Below, one piece after another: positions 43,386-53,959 of a DNA stretch of 64,000 nt. Source of the stretch: Siphonodentalium dalli (taxonomy: Eukaryota > Mollusca > Scaphopoda > Gadilida > Siphonodentaliidae); the NCBI GenBank assembly GCA_032622095.1, contig CP136066.1, positions 42,173,835 through 42,237,834 of the forward strand, read 5' to 3'. A program made the position numbers and the translations under genes. Position 1 is the stretch's first letter. Each line of letters starts with the position of its first letter. Under the pieces are notes generated by a model. It searched no databases, was not told where the DNA came from, and saw only the letters and a list, made by a program, of their open reading frames with translations.

Positions 43386-43798
43386 CTCCCCCAACGGAGA
43401 CCATCTAGCCACGTCCCTGATAACTGCCCATTAAAATTCAGTAAATGGGATCTATCTGTGTTGTCCAGTCTATTTGTTTTGGGGCACCTTGTCAAATAGT
43501 TTTATGACTCATGAGACTCTTACTGCCATACACCACTGTACACTTTTTTAAATCACAGACTTTCGATTCAGTGTAAAGTCCAAGGGTGCCATTATGAATT
43601 ATTCTGTACGGTGAGTACACATTGTTTTACAACCTCATATAATGAGATAAATGGGGTGGTTTTCGATAATTGTCTTCAGTATGTCCTGAATTATATAACG
43701 TCTGGCAATTTGGCTGGGACGTCGGACAAGGATGATATATACGTTACACCCCACCCATAATATCTTGGGGACGCCACAGTTCTTAATCTAGTTCTTAC
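43386..43798. other. Presumed intron downstream of the minus-strand exon
   Basis: It begins on the minus strand with GTAAGAACTAGATT at 43798. I found no matching acceptor and second half-domain within it, so the intron probably continues further left. Confidence 0.4.
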
Positions 43799-44018
43799 CT
43801 TCTCTCGAGGCTGATGAGAACGTGACGTGTGGTTGACCGAGACCCGACGAGCAGACCTGACAACACCCACAGTGATCTTTCATCACTTTCCCCGTGCAGA
43901 ATAATATTTTCGGACATTTCTTTTCGACACATCGTCCACAAGTCCGGGACAAAAATCCATTAACATTGTGCACCACAACTCCACATAAAACCAGAATATT
44001 CAATACGGAAACATACAT
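43799..44018 (-). CDS. First coding exon of a secreted IGFBP-domain (SIBD/perlustrin-like) protein
   Basis: The minus-strand frame from ATG 44018-44016 encodes a hydrophobic leader, MYVSVLNILVLCGVVVHNVN, a good signal peptide. The mature part follows with cysteines spaced C-x2-C-x4-C-x5-C-x8-C-x-C-C-x2-C: TCGRC, KKC, LFC, then DHCGCCQVC. The CGCCxxC motif is the mark of the IGFBP N-terminal domain, also found in CCN, HtrA1 and ESM1 proteins, single-domain SIBD proteins and mollusc perlustrin. Only eight of the usual twelve cysteines are here. The exon ends in phase 1 at a consensus donor, AAG/GTAAGAAC, at 43799/43798. The remaining cysteines should lie in a second exon further left, which I could not find. 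An in-frame ATG at 44057 would add 13 residues before the leader, so the inner ATG is preferred. Small size would suit SIBD or perlustrin, but a larger protein cannot be excluded. Confidence 0.75.
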
Positions 44019-44959
44019 AGTGCGTGCCCGGTAACCATGGATATATAAAACTTCCAAAAATTCCCCTCGAAATTTCTTATTTCACATCCTTCAAAATCCT
44101 ATATCACATGCGCGCATGTTCTTCACATAGCAGCAACAGTTTGATGAGTTTCTATCCCTTGGCAGTTCACATCGTACGAACGTCAATTAAATCACATACG
44201 TCTGATCGCGCGTTAGGTGTGACTATAATATCGCCGGTCTGTGGTTATCGACATTGAGTCGGATGCTATACTGTAATTGAGCTGTCAATCAAACTGAATG
44301 GTGATATTATTGGCACCTCCCCGAATCAGTTCTTGTTAGGAACGAACCACTTGGAACACAGCTGATTGCGTTTGTATAAAGATTGTTTGCGTATCGTTGA
44401 TAGCTGTACCAACTAATCATTACTGCACCGGGTATGACATTCTCCCGTATTGTGTGCACGTCGCTTTGATTTTATTCATCAACTATTCACTGCTTTCAAT
44501 ATGGTTGGTTTTAACCCCGGAGAAATTTGATGAAGATATTATGTGTCAGTGTAGGGGCAATGAGGACGAAACGAAACCAATAGCCAACTCCATAAAGGTG
44601 TCCAAGTGTAATGCAATATGAACCCATAAACACTGCATTTGACAAAAACCGGAAGTTCAAAATTCCACACAGGTGTACGTACCCTGATATCTCGTTCCTT
44701 CTTTAATTTGCAATTATAAATTTCAATTGAAGACGACCATTGGTTTCTATATGTGCCAACAACCTCCTAGCCTTCTCAATTACTTTTGTGTAAAAATATG
44801 GTGAACATCATCGGTTGTCATATCGTCAGCATGATATCCCAATTTTCCACCCAAGTGTGTGAGCTACCACCCATTTTTCGTACTTGTTTTTAAACTTTTT
44901 TAATTTAAATTTAAAATTGCAAAGGGGTTGGGGTAGACTTTTCAATAACTTTAGAGCCG
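44019..44959. other. Upstream region of the IGFBP-domain exon; no other gene seen
   Basis: A TATATAT-containing stretch near 44040-44046 lies just upstream of the start on the minus strand, too close to be a conventional TATA box for that ATG. Frames at 44024-44257 and 44397-44621 (plus) show no recognisable domain. Confidence 0.4.
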
Positions 44960-45900
44960 TGCTCAGGATTCCGACTATATATCGTGCGTTGATTCCAACC
45001 CTATATATATCGTGCCCCGGATTCCGACTGTATATATATCGTGCCCCGGATTCCGACTGTATATATATATATCACACGCCAGATTCCAAATGTATCGCAC
45101 ACCAGATTGCGACTATATCACACACCGGATTCCGACTACATATCGCGCGCCGGTTTCCGACTGTATCGCATGCTGGATTCCATGCATCTGTATCGCATAC
45201 CAGATTCCGAATGTATCGCAAACCGGATTCCGAATGTATCGCACGCCGGATTCCAAATGTATCGCACGCCGGATTCCGACTGTACCACACGCCGGATTCC
45301 GACTGTACCGCACGCCGGATTCCGACTGTATTTCACGCCGGATTCCGACTGTATATCGCACGCCGGATTCCGACTGTATCGCACGCCGGATTCCGACTGT
45401 ATTTCACGCCGGATTCCGACTGTATATCGCACGCCGGATTCCGACTGTATCGCACGCCTGATTCCGACTGTATTTCACGCCGGATTCCGACTGTATATCG
45501 CACGCCGGATTCCGACTGTACCGCACGCCGGATACCGACTGTGTCGCACGCCGGATTCCGACTGTATTTCACGCCGTATTCCGACTGTATATCGCACGCC
45601 GGATTCCGACTGTATCGCACGCCGGATTCTGTCTGTATCGCATGCCGGATTCCGAATGTATTTCAAACCGGATTCCGTCTGTATATCGCATGCTGGATTC
45701 CGTCTGTATCGCACGCCGGATTCCGACTGTATCGCACGCCGGATTCCGGTACCGCACATCAGGACTGTAAGGCATGCTAGATTCCGACTGCATGTATCAC
45801 AAGCCAGATTCTAACTCTACATCGTGCCCCGGACGTCTACTGTATAGCTCACCGGATTCCGACTCTATCGTGTCCCGGATTCCGACTATATCGCAAAATA
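44960..45900 (+). repeat. 23-bp minisatellite, about 38 units
   Basis: The unit is ACGCCGGATTCCGACTGTAT plus CGC, with 25-bp variants that add AT and TTTC variants. It is more GC-rich than its neighbours. As 23 is not a multiple of three, all plus frames cycle through the same peptide (ARRIPTVSHAGFRLYRTPDS). Several minus frames are open too. Units get more diverged towards both ends. Confidence 0.92.
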
Positions 45901-45965
45901 AGAAATATTACCGCATTGCTTTCGACATCGCCACAGCAATTAAAGGTGCTCAATTCGATTCGAAA

Positions 45966-46052
45966 ATCGGCCGTTTGTTGAACTTATATCTGAACATTTC
46001 CTGAGGGAACTTCTCGTAACTCGTCAATGAGTATTTAGTAAAGAAAGGATTA
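45966..46052 (-). mobile_element. Short TTAA-ended copy (hairpin arm plus one unit)
   Basis: CGGCCGTTTGTTGAACTTAT, then CTGAACATTTCCTGAGGGAA ... GTATTTAGTAAAGAAAGGATTAA. It is flanked by ATTAAAGGTGCTCAAT on the left and ATTAAAGGTACTCAAT on the right, so the host repeat was locally duplicated. Confidence 0.75.
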
Positions 46053-46220
46053 AAGGTACTCAATCCGATTCGATGGTCCCACTTTAATCAGATTCCAACA
46101 ACAACAACATTTTTATAAATGCCGCTTCAGTTACCAGAATCGATTAATTGCCCAAAAATAATACTAACCACTGTCAACTATAGTATAAAATTGCCCGAAA
46201 CGTGTTATTTATCAACACGT
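46053..46220 (+). repeat. Dispersed repeat, copy 2 of the 5425-5590 family
   Basis: ATTCGATGGTCCCACTTTAA, AATGCCGCTTCAGTTACC, CAACTATAGTATAAAATTGCC. Continuous with the repeat that follows. Confidence 0.65.
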
Positions 46221-46500
46221 TGTTCGACGAAATTTGGTCGTATTATCAACGCAAAGCCTCTTGGTTTTAGTATTATCCATCTTCATCCGCAATTTGGTCT
46301 GCGACTGTCGGATAGTCGACCATTTACTGGGCCACTAATAAGTCTCGATGGTGAAAAATAATAGATTTCAAAAATCGATATATAATAACTCTAAGCTTTG
46401 ATAGGTGGGCTCCTCGACTCGAATCAAATATTATTTACCCCCGAAACCATATAAATATAGTAATTGATTGGAGCTTAATCGGATTATGCATCTTTATCTT
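46206..46500 (+). repeat. Dispersed repeat, paired with 49024-49313
   Basis: TTGTTCGACGAAATTTGG, CATCTTCATCCGCAATTTGG, TAAGTCTCGATGGTGAAAAA and CCTCGACTCGAATCAAATAT occur in the same order in both copies. The peptide LSTxCSTKFGxIIN is open in both, but other frames and the 5-kb relative do not support coding. Confidence 0.7.
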
Positions 46501-47041
46501 ATTCGATACACCGAGATCAACAGTTATCGAATAATTTCATATATTTTATTTATTATTGTTGCCATGGTTTTCAATTTTCCTTGTTTACGTTTTGGGCAGC
46601 TTTGAAATTTGAATACTCAAGTAGTGCGTGGGTGTATTAAGATTATACCCGGATGCTTGGTATTAGTAAAGTACATTTTAGGTAACTCATTATATGCGTC
46701 TGTTGACTAATGAAGTTCAAAGTAAATCGTGCAGATGTACCGCAAATAACAGGTGAAGAAAACACCAATGGTGTTGATGACGTCACGGCATGTCAGTTCA
46801 CAACCTGTTTGTCGGGGGCACTCCCTTTCGGGATGATCCTTTTAGCACCTCGTTTATTAGTTAGTTAACTACAGCGTTCTTGCAAAGAAATCAATGCATG
46901 GGATTTGCTCTATTTTTGGTATACAATCCTTACTTGTGGAATTCCTCGCTCTTTCTCATCCGAAACACAATCGTTTGGCGATACTGCATGCATGCGCATA
47001 TTTTGCGTTAGATGTATATCATAATTATGTCCAGCTCCATG
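46501..47041 (+). repeat. Unassigned region; direct repeat 46772-46868 with 47518-47624
   Basis: GTTGATGACGTCACGGC, GCACTCCCT and TTTTAGCACCTCGT recur in order at 47518-47624. No gene is recognised. Confidence 0.5.
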
Positions 47042-47299
47042 CAGAGTTCAGTCCCCTACGCAGGACTTACCTCTACACATAATGTGAAGAAATAGCACAT
47101 TCAGTTATTTGAGACTTTTGTAGGTTACAATTCATTCTGCATTCTGCATTATACTGAGGAACTGAACAGTCCATATTCATTTGAAATGTGTCTAGATCAA
47201 GCCAGAATTAATTGTAACTGACAAAACACTTCAATAAAAAAGATTTAATTATAAGAAAATTGTCAGACATAGTATAGCGAGCTAGGGGACTGAACTCTG
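47042..47299 (-). mobile_element. TIR element CAGAGTTCAGTCCCCT, copy 2
   Basis: Inverted copy of 17197-17471 with the same ends and interior (GTAGGTTACAATTCATTCTG, AATTGTAACTGACAAAACAC). Confidence 0.75.
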
Positions 47300-48230
47300 T
47301 TTTGCAACTTGTGTATATGTGAACGCATTTGCTCAGTTCGTTACCTCAATGTGCGTGAACAAATATCATTTCTTATCAAAATGGTCATGTATCGATCGGA
47401 ATGGTACATTGAGATGTGAGCAGTACCCCTTTGCTGGTCAAGCTTGAAAATCGGTCCGAATATCGCCATTGTTGGGGCTAAAAGTTAAAACCCACTCCAC
47501 GCACGCACGTCTGTGTGTTGATGACGTCACGGCGTGGAAGTCAACACCTTGTTTATCGCGAGCACTCCCTGTCTTATATGTGTGGATGAAACTTTTAGCA
47601 CCTCGTGGGATTAGTTAAGGGTCAGACGCACGTTTTGCCAAAATTTCCTGGTATTTAAAAATGGATTTTCTCAAAAAAATTCTATATTTGAGAATTTTCA
47701 TCTCATACCTGTTCGGATGAGTTGTGAGTCATGGTTCATAACCTAGTTAAATCTGACCAGCATATTTCTTAACACTGTAGCCTAATTCGGTTGATTGATC
47801 CCTGCTTGAGTTGACCGCACTTTATATCAACATTTGTTTTCATTGGGCTGTAATATTTGTGACTGCTTTATTCTTCATTATAATATATGGGGGTACGATG
47901 CTATATTATAATATATGGGGGTACGATGCTATATATATTATGCAATTTAAAATCTAACTCAACATTGTGATACGAATGAAGCCTCCTCTCATAGAGCCAA
48001 GACAATATGTTATTTGGTGATTGGAGTTTTGTGTGAAATTACTAATTATTCTAGAAGTTCTTGGTACCGAAAGGGACAAAAAAAGAAGAAAATAATATCT
48101 TCAACCTCTCAAATGTAATAAAATCCATTGTTTTTGTCGTCTCTTAATAATTGCTCAGATTCTATATACAATGAAGATGATGATATGAGAAACTCAAGAT
48201 TGTTTGCCAGATAGATTCAGAGGAATTCTC
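47300..48230. other. No gene; small duplication at 47880-47935
   Basis: TATAATATATGGGGGTACGA is repeated twice at 47880-47935. The second direct-repeat copy lies at 47518-47624. Nothing else is recognised. Confidence 0.45.
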
Positions 48231-48232
48231 TG

Positions 48233-48440
48233 TTGAAAATCTCTTGCCATTTTTGGCTGGATTTATTGCACAACGTCTGTCCCCCCTTAACTATAGAGTT
48301 CTTGAACAAGATGCAAAAACATCAATGGGATTTGCTCTTTATTGGTATACAGTCCTTATACTTATGTAGAAATTATAGAGAGATGAGGTTGAGTCCTGGG
48401 GGTGCAAGGATCGACCAATATCTCCTGGACTAATACATCC
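48233..48440 (+). repeat. Dispersed coding-like repeat, segment 1
   Basis: A frame ending GGARIDQYLLD (plus) matches GGAEVDQYLLD on the minus strand at about 52870-52925. The word GGGATTTGCTCTATTTTTGG at 46908 is also related to 48329. The function of the peptide is not recognised. Confidence 0.45.
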
Positions 48441-48696
48441 CGTACCCGCCTAGCCGCCTAGCCCTGACTGTGATTGAGCGGGTCACCCATGCCAAAAATT
48501 ATTTGACCCCCGTGTCTTAGATTTCATTTCCAAAGCCAAATATCGTTGGTTATATGTCTGTCTCCGAAGTTCTGGTGTCTATGGAATTGTCCGGGTATGA
48601 CTGATCTTGATTAAAAACGTAGGGGCAAAATGCGTCCATTGTCCTAACATAGATTTGGCGCTAGACCAATAAGTATGTTTTACGTATAGTATTGTA

Positions 48697-48990
48697 TTAT
48701 TTCCCCCCAAGTAATTTCACAGACGAGGAACCCATCTTGACGAAGAACCTATATTGATTAGTCCAGTCTGGCACTAGACCGAACCATGAATCTCTATTCT
48801 GGCTACGCTTGTAGAGAACATATTCCACCAGTTCAAAACCTGGGAACATTTTGATGTTCTGATGGGAACTTAATTTTAAACATTGAACACACAACTCGGT
48901 AGTATACATCTTATAATTATACCTGTTCCGTAATAATGCATGTACACCACAGTACATGTAGGTGGAGGTCCCAGTTCGAGATTGCATGGT
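48697..48990 (-). repeat. Dispersed coding-like repeat, segment 2
   Basis: A 96-codon minus frame contains ELCVQC, NIKMFPGFELVEYVLY and RDSW. Related peptides are encoded at 52705-52860 (minus: ELFVQC, NIKKFPGFERMEYDLY, SDSW) and 53553-53640 (plus: KKFPCFELVEYDLY, RDSW). Residues agree better than expected for drifting non-coding DNA, so an ancestral protein-coding element or gene family is plausible. I do not recognise the family. Confidence 0.5.
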
Positions 48991-49023
48991 TTATGCTACT
49001 TTTGTGAACATATTTTAAACTTA

Positions 49024-49313
49024 TGATTTATCAACATGTTGTTCGACGAAATTTGGCCTTATTATCAACACGAAGCCTCTTGATTTTAGAGTTACCCATC
49101 TTCATCCGCAATTTGGTCCGAGACCGTCGGCTCGTCGACTTTTTTTCTGGGTTACTAATAAGTCTCGATGGTGAAAAATAATAGATATCAAAAATCGATA
49201 TCTGATAACTCTGAGCTTTAATCGGTGAGTTCCTCGACTCGAATCAAATATTTTTACCCCACAACCAGATAAATAGTAATTGAGGGGCGCTTAATCGGAT
49301 TATGTATCTTTAA
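49024..49313 (+). repeat. Dispersed repeat, second copy of 46206-46500
   Basis: Same order of blocks as the first copy, with scattered substitutions and small indels. Confidence 0.7.
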
Positions 49314-49399
49314 ATGGGGGTTTTGATGGCCAGATATCGACTTACAGAAGAGAAATTTTTAACAGCGATCGCCTCTTACAAAGAGCGTCCATCATTCCG

Positions 49400-49920
49400 T
49401 CGCCCAAAATCGGTAGATAATAAAGAGCGTTATGAGATTTTGTGACGTAGATAATGAAGAGCGTTATGAGATTTTGTAACGTAGATAATGAAGAGCGTTA
49501 TGAGATTTTGTAATGTATATCATGAAGAGCGTTATGAGATTTTGTAACGTAGATAATGAAAACCGTTATGATATGTTGTGACGTATATAATGAAGAGCGT
49601 TAAGAGATTTTGTAACGTAGATAATGAAGAGCGTTATGAGATTTTGTAACGTAGATAATGAAAAGTGTTATGATATTTTGTAGATAATGAAAAGTGTTAT
49701 GAGTTTTTGTGACGTAGATATAACGAAGAGCGTTATGAAATTTTGTAACGTATATAATGAAGAGCGTTATGAGATGTTGTAACGTAAATAATGAAGAGCG
49801 TTTATGATATTTTGTGACGTAAATAATGAAAAGCGTTGTGAAATTTTGTGACGTAGATAATGAAAAGCGTTATGAGTTTTTGTAACGTAGATAACGAAGA
49901 GCGTTATGAGTTTTTCTGAA
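49400..49920 (+). repeat. 34-bp minisatellite, about 15 units
   Basis: GTAGATAATGAAGAGCGTTA then TGAGATTTTGTAAC. Units vary (GTGACG, AAAAGTG, TATATAATG) and one is shortened near 49677. Confidence 0.88.
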
Positions 49921-51589
49921 TGTTTTCGACTTGTTACCTATGGATGATTTTGTGGATTTTCATAAGCGGAACATTTGCTTTGGAAACATGGACTAATTTG
50001 GTGTCAAATCGAACAGTTGATATCTCTTTAGGAATCAGGGAGCTAAATGTGTTCCAGAGTCGGGGAGCGAGTGCACCGTGGAATGCTAGAGGTTAAGGTA
50101 ACTGAAGAATTACTTTCACCTGTTACATTTGGCAAGTTATTAAAGGATGAAATCTTGTTTATTTGATTTGTGCATCATATCTAAATAATTTAAACTGGTG
50201 AATTAATGGGGGAATGAATCTTTGTGAGTGGGAAATTTATTTTACTAGCTTCTGTAGTTCTGTGTTTTTCCAGATAAAATTTGGCTGTGGATAGCCCTGT
50301 CGTACACTTGGGGATTTATTTTAAAAAGTAAACACATGACCTATGATTTTTCTTGCATTTTCGTGATCAACTGGTGTCAATCTAGCTGGGTGAACATCAT
50401 TGGAGTGGCATGCAGGCTTAAATTCAGTGAATTTGGCTGAAACATTAACACTGTCGCCTATAGGGAAAACCATTTAGTTCAGTGATTCCTTCAGTCTAAG
50501 AGAACTCGGAACGACTGGTGAGAGTTAGATACAACGGTCCCCTCATATTGGCCTGAGATAGGCATGCGTAGTTAATCTAGTTTTCGCTGGTTCAATTTAA
50601 TTATATACCGTTGTAAGCTACGATGAAAGCGTTCTCTGGAAAGTCTTCATTATTTGGGAGTTAAATTGCCCGCTATGAATGAAAGAAACCGTCACAAGAT
50701 TGACAAAGGCTGAGATAATTGGGTGCTATCTTCCAAGCAAAATACATAAACACAACATACAGGACTATAGCCAAGCTTATTAAAACGTGGTGTGTTTGTG
50801 TGAGAAGACAATATAAATCCAATCTACTCGCTTTCAATTTCCCGATTCCTCTTGGCGGAGATCAATTTTGAAACAGACAAAGATCAAGACAGTCAAGATA
50901 TTGTGTAGGATCGAACTGTTACATCGGATGTCATCCCATTGCCAGTTTTTCACGATTCATGAATTTACTCCCCAGTTATCATTGAAAAGTGAGGGGTATA
51001 AAAAAAATACTCCTACCGCCCTGGTTTCAAGCAGAAACCCACCCCCTGGTGGGCTAAAAACAATGATTCCCCACTATTATTAATTTAGTTACCACCCCTG
51101 GTCAAGTTGTCCTGCTGGCTGCTAATGTGCTATGCTGAGGTTGGGTCTTGCTGAATTGTTATGATGCTCTTAGGGCAAAATTATGCTGTTAACAAAAAGC
51201 ACCGTTATATTTTTTTTAATTTGCCTTTTTCGCGGTATTCGAATGATCTGAACATACACAGGAAAGGCCATTATGCATATCAAACATTCAAAAACATATT
51301 TATTGCGAAATATTGTTAATACTGGTTGTATTAGTTGTTGGAAATCGACCATAATCAAGATGGTTATTCTCGTCGTTTTAGAAACACAAGCGCGGACATT
51401 ATTGTATTTTTCAAAAAATATATATGTTCATGAATGTTTCATATACACACTGGTTTTTTCTCTGACAACTTTAGAAAAAAATATCGGTACTTTTTCGTAA
51501 CGGCATCAGCCCTACCGGCATCATAGCAATTCAACAGGACCACCATCATCATAGCATATTAGCAGGACCACTTGACCAGTTACTTTTTG
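49921..51589. other. No gene or repeat recognised
   Basis: About 1.7 kb without a family I can name. Small frames at 50868-51083 and 51170-51500 lack support. Confidence 0.4.
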
Positions 51590-51715
51590 GAAAATCACAC
51601 AATTAGAATAATTTCAACCCCTATATGTGGTGTCGAATATCCAACTAATGTTGTGTCAGGCATGAAATATTCAACTGTTGAAAATGTTGGGGTAGACACC
51701 AACGACCCTGTGGAT
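51590..51715. repeat. Dispersed repeat (GTTGTGTCAGGCATG type)
   Basis: ATCCAACTAATGTTGTGTCAG, GCATGAAATATTCAACTG and GTTGAAAATGTTGGGG resemble 7030-7140 and 26460-26615. Confidence 0.55.
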
Positions 51716-51777
51716 CCCTGGTGTGAAGGCACTGCAGTGCAAGCACGTGTTTAAATTGCCAGACCATGCATGATTGA

Positions 51778-52242
51778 TATGTGACCCGCCATATCAAATC
51801 CAGTCGGAAGTCGGGATTTTTTTTACCCTGTGCCAATGCATTCTCTTATATATGCGAGTCGACCATAGGTCGCCTCGCATATATAAGAGAATGCATTGGC
51901 CTAACAATTGTTTACAATTTTAATAATTTGTTCTTGTATTCTTTAACAATTTTATAATTTCACCCATACAGAGCCCCAGACAAACATGAGCAGACGACAC
52001 TCTTCTATGTGCTTCTATATATGTGTGGGGCTCCCTGCAGGGTAATGGATGTTTTTTTATTTGATGTCCTAAAAATTGTAAGAAACATTTATTTAAAAAA
52101 CATGATAAAAAATTGTTAGGCCAATGCATTCTCTTATATATGCGAGGCGACCTATGGTCGACTCGCATATATAAGAGAATGCATTGGCACAGGGTAAAAA
52201 AAATCCCGACTTCCGACTGGATTTGATATGGCGGGTCACATA
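51778..52242. mobile_element. Intact TATGTGACCCGCC hairpin-core MITE, TSD TGA
   Basis: A complete 465-bp copy: TATGTGACCCGCCATATCAA at the left end, mirrored at the right (GATATGGCGGGTCACATA), with TGA at 51775-51777 and 52243-52245. Inside each end are CCAGTCGGAAGTCGGGAT, CCCTGTGCCAATGCATTC and a 66-bp hairpin. The centre has GAGCCCCAGACAAACATGAG. Both hairpins are almost perfect, so it is the youngest-looking member. Confidence 0.9.
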
Positions 52243-52704
52243 TGAACATTCAATGCAGTCCATTAGAGAGAACGGATTGGGTGGGGATGCCCTTGACTTC
52301 TTATTCAAATGCTCGTGATTATCTAAGAAAATCCACTGTAGCATTAATCAATGCACCACTTGGTGATATGGGGATCAATGTCAGCATATTGATTAAATCA
52401 TTAGATCGATTACATCAAAGTGGATCTGAGAACCAGCCGCCTTTGGCTTTGGAAATCCGGGAAGGTAGCGAATGAAACGCAGACAAAGAAATTCGACCAC
52501 ATTTGTGCCGCTATCATGCAAAATCAACTTCTATCGAATTGAAGAAATTGAAAAAAAAATTATTTCAATATTATACTCTCGCCCTTAACCACTAAGTCTA
52601 GACAATCAAATCAGTAATCGATATAAAAATTTACTTCAGAAAGAAATAGCAGCCGCAAGTAACAAATCATGAAATAAGTTGTTACTCAAATCCTACAGAT
52701 CATG
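52243..52704. other. Possible coding remnant at 52243-52475 (plus)
   Basis: A 77-codon frame abuts the end of the MITE and reads RDYLRKSTVALINAPLGD and later SLDRLHQSGSENQPPLALEI, a composition that looks protein-like. AAG/GTAGCG near its end could be a donor. No family is recognised and there is no second exon, so this is a candidate only. Confidence 0.25.
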
Positions 52705-52935
52705 CCATGAATCACTACCGTGACTATGCCCGTAGAGATCATATTCCATCCGTTCAAAACCTGGGAACTTTTTAATATTCTGAAGGGGAACTTTATAACA
52801 TTGAACAAACAACTCAGGGAATATACTTCATTGTTAATACTTGTTCCTTAATAACCCATTTCACAGTAGTAGTCCAGGAGATATTGGTCGACCTCTGCAC
52901 CCCCCAGGACTTAAACTTAAAGTGATGTGAAACAC
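52705..52935 (-). repeat. Dispersed coding-like repeat, second copy
   Basis: On the minus strand it holds both peptides found separately at 48.4 and 48.8 kb, GGAEVDQYLLDYYCEMGY and then, in another frame, PELFVQC and FPGFERMEYDLY. The frames are broken relative to each other, so it is a decayed copy. Confidence 0.5.
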
Positions 52936-53534
52936 TCCGGTAGGGTGATCAAATAGAAATGGAGAATAATCTTGCTCAAAGTAGTAAATTTTACAAATGT
53001 TATATCCAAATTGACAACAAGCACCGTCATTCTTATATATTAATTAAATACAGTGACTCTCGATGGCAAAATCGTTTTCGTTAGTTTATCGCAGATGGTT
53101 AATTGCGACCCGAATCGAGAAGTAAATATTTACAATTGGGCGTAATTCAGATGATGTTTTCTATGGAGTGGTACCTGTATGGTCGATTTGCTTGAAATTT
53201 TCCGCGATTTTACTAGAATGCTACATTCCTCCAGTTGGGATAGCGCCTGAATTCTAACTTATTAGTTTCACGCACCCGAATAAGTACATAATATGTCATT
53301 AACTATTGGGTGTGATCCCAGCTCGAGATTCCATATTTTTGTGTATTCTGTTAGCCGATATCGCAATAAGCATTGAATTGATTATCCGAGAGAAATTCCA
53401 TGATAGTAAGTGACGCAATGCAAAATCGCTCACCAAAGTCATGTAATCATGCAATCTCGAACTTGAACCTTCACATTCATTGAAATACAATAAGGTAATA
53501 GCTACGAAATATATTATATATACTATTTTTTCAA
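52936..53534. other. No gene; minor similarity to the coding-like repeat
   Basis: MESRAGITPN (minus, near 53300-53330) resembles MQSRTGTSTY (minus, near 48960-48987). Nothing else is supported. Confidence 0.4.
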
Positions 53535-53640
53535 TGTTATAAACGTCAAAAAGTTCCCATGTTTTGAACTGGTGGAGTATGATCTCTATTATAGGCGTTA
53601 CCAGAGTAGAGATTCATGGCATCATCTACTAGAAACCCTC
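53535..53640 (+). repeat. Dispersed coding-like repeat, third copy
   Basis: The plus frame KKFPCFELVEYDLYYRRYQS and RDSWHHL matches the minus-strand peptides at 48.8 and 52.75 kb. The copy is inverted relative to them. Confidence 0.5.
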
Positions 53641-53805
53641 ATAGATCAGTAGTTTAAATATCACTGATTTCTGACGATTGATACAACGTTAGTCATTATT
53701 GCAATGCGATGGTCAACTTTGGTTTACGAACATATTGACTCAATGTCCATGCATAATGCTACAGAAAATGGTACGTAATAGAATATGTATCAAAATATAG
53801 AAATA

Positions 53806-53902
53806 CAGTAATGCCCAAAAGTAATTGACCACTTAACCACAGCAGAATTAATTATGGGTAATTCTGCTGTGGTTAAGTGGTCAATTACTTTGGGCATTAC
53901 TG
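53806..53902. mobile_element. 97-bp mariner-type palindromic MITE, TA target
   Basis: CAGTAATGCCCAAAAGTAAT to its mirror GGGCATTACTG, with TA on each side (53804-53805, 53903-53904). Only the outer half of the 213-bp form remains, joined at AATTAATTATGGG, so it is an internally deleted derivative. Confidence 0.9.
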
Positions 53903-53959
53903 TATAAAAGAGTACGATTTCAAGCAAATTTGGCGAGGTAATTCCGATCACCCTGGCCA

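Noticed and set aside
44884-45814. 298- and 257-codon frames in the 23-bp array
   Set aside because: Repeat-derived, open in several frames on both strands, with no non-repeat coding extension.
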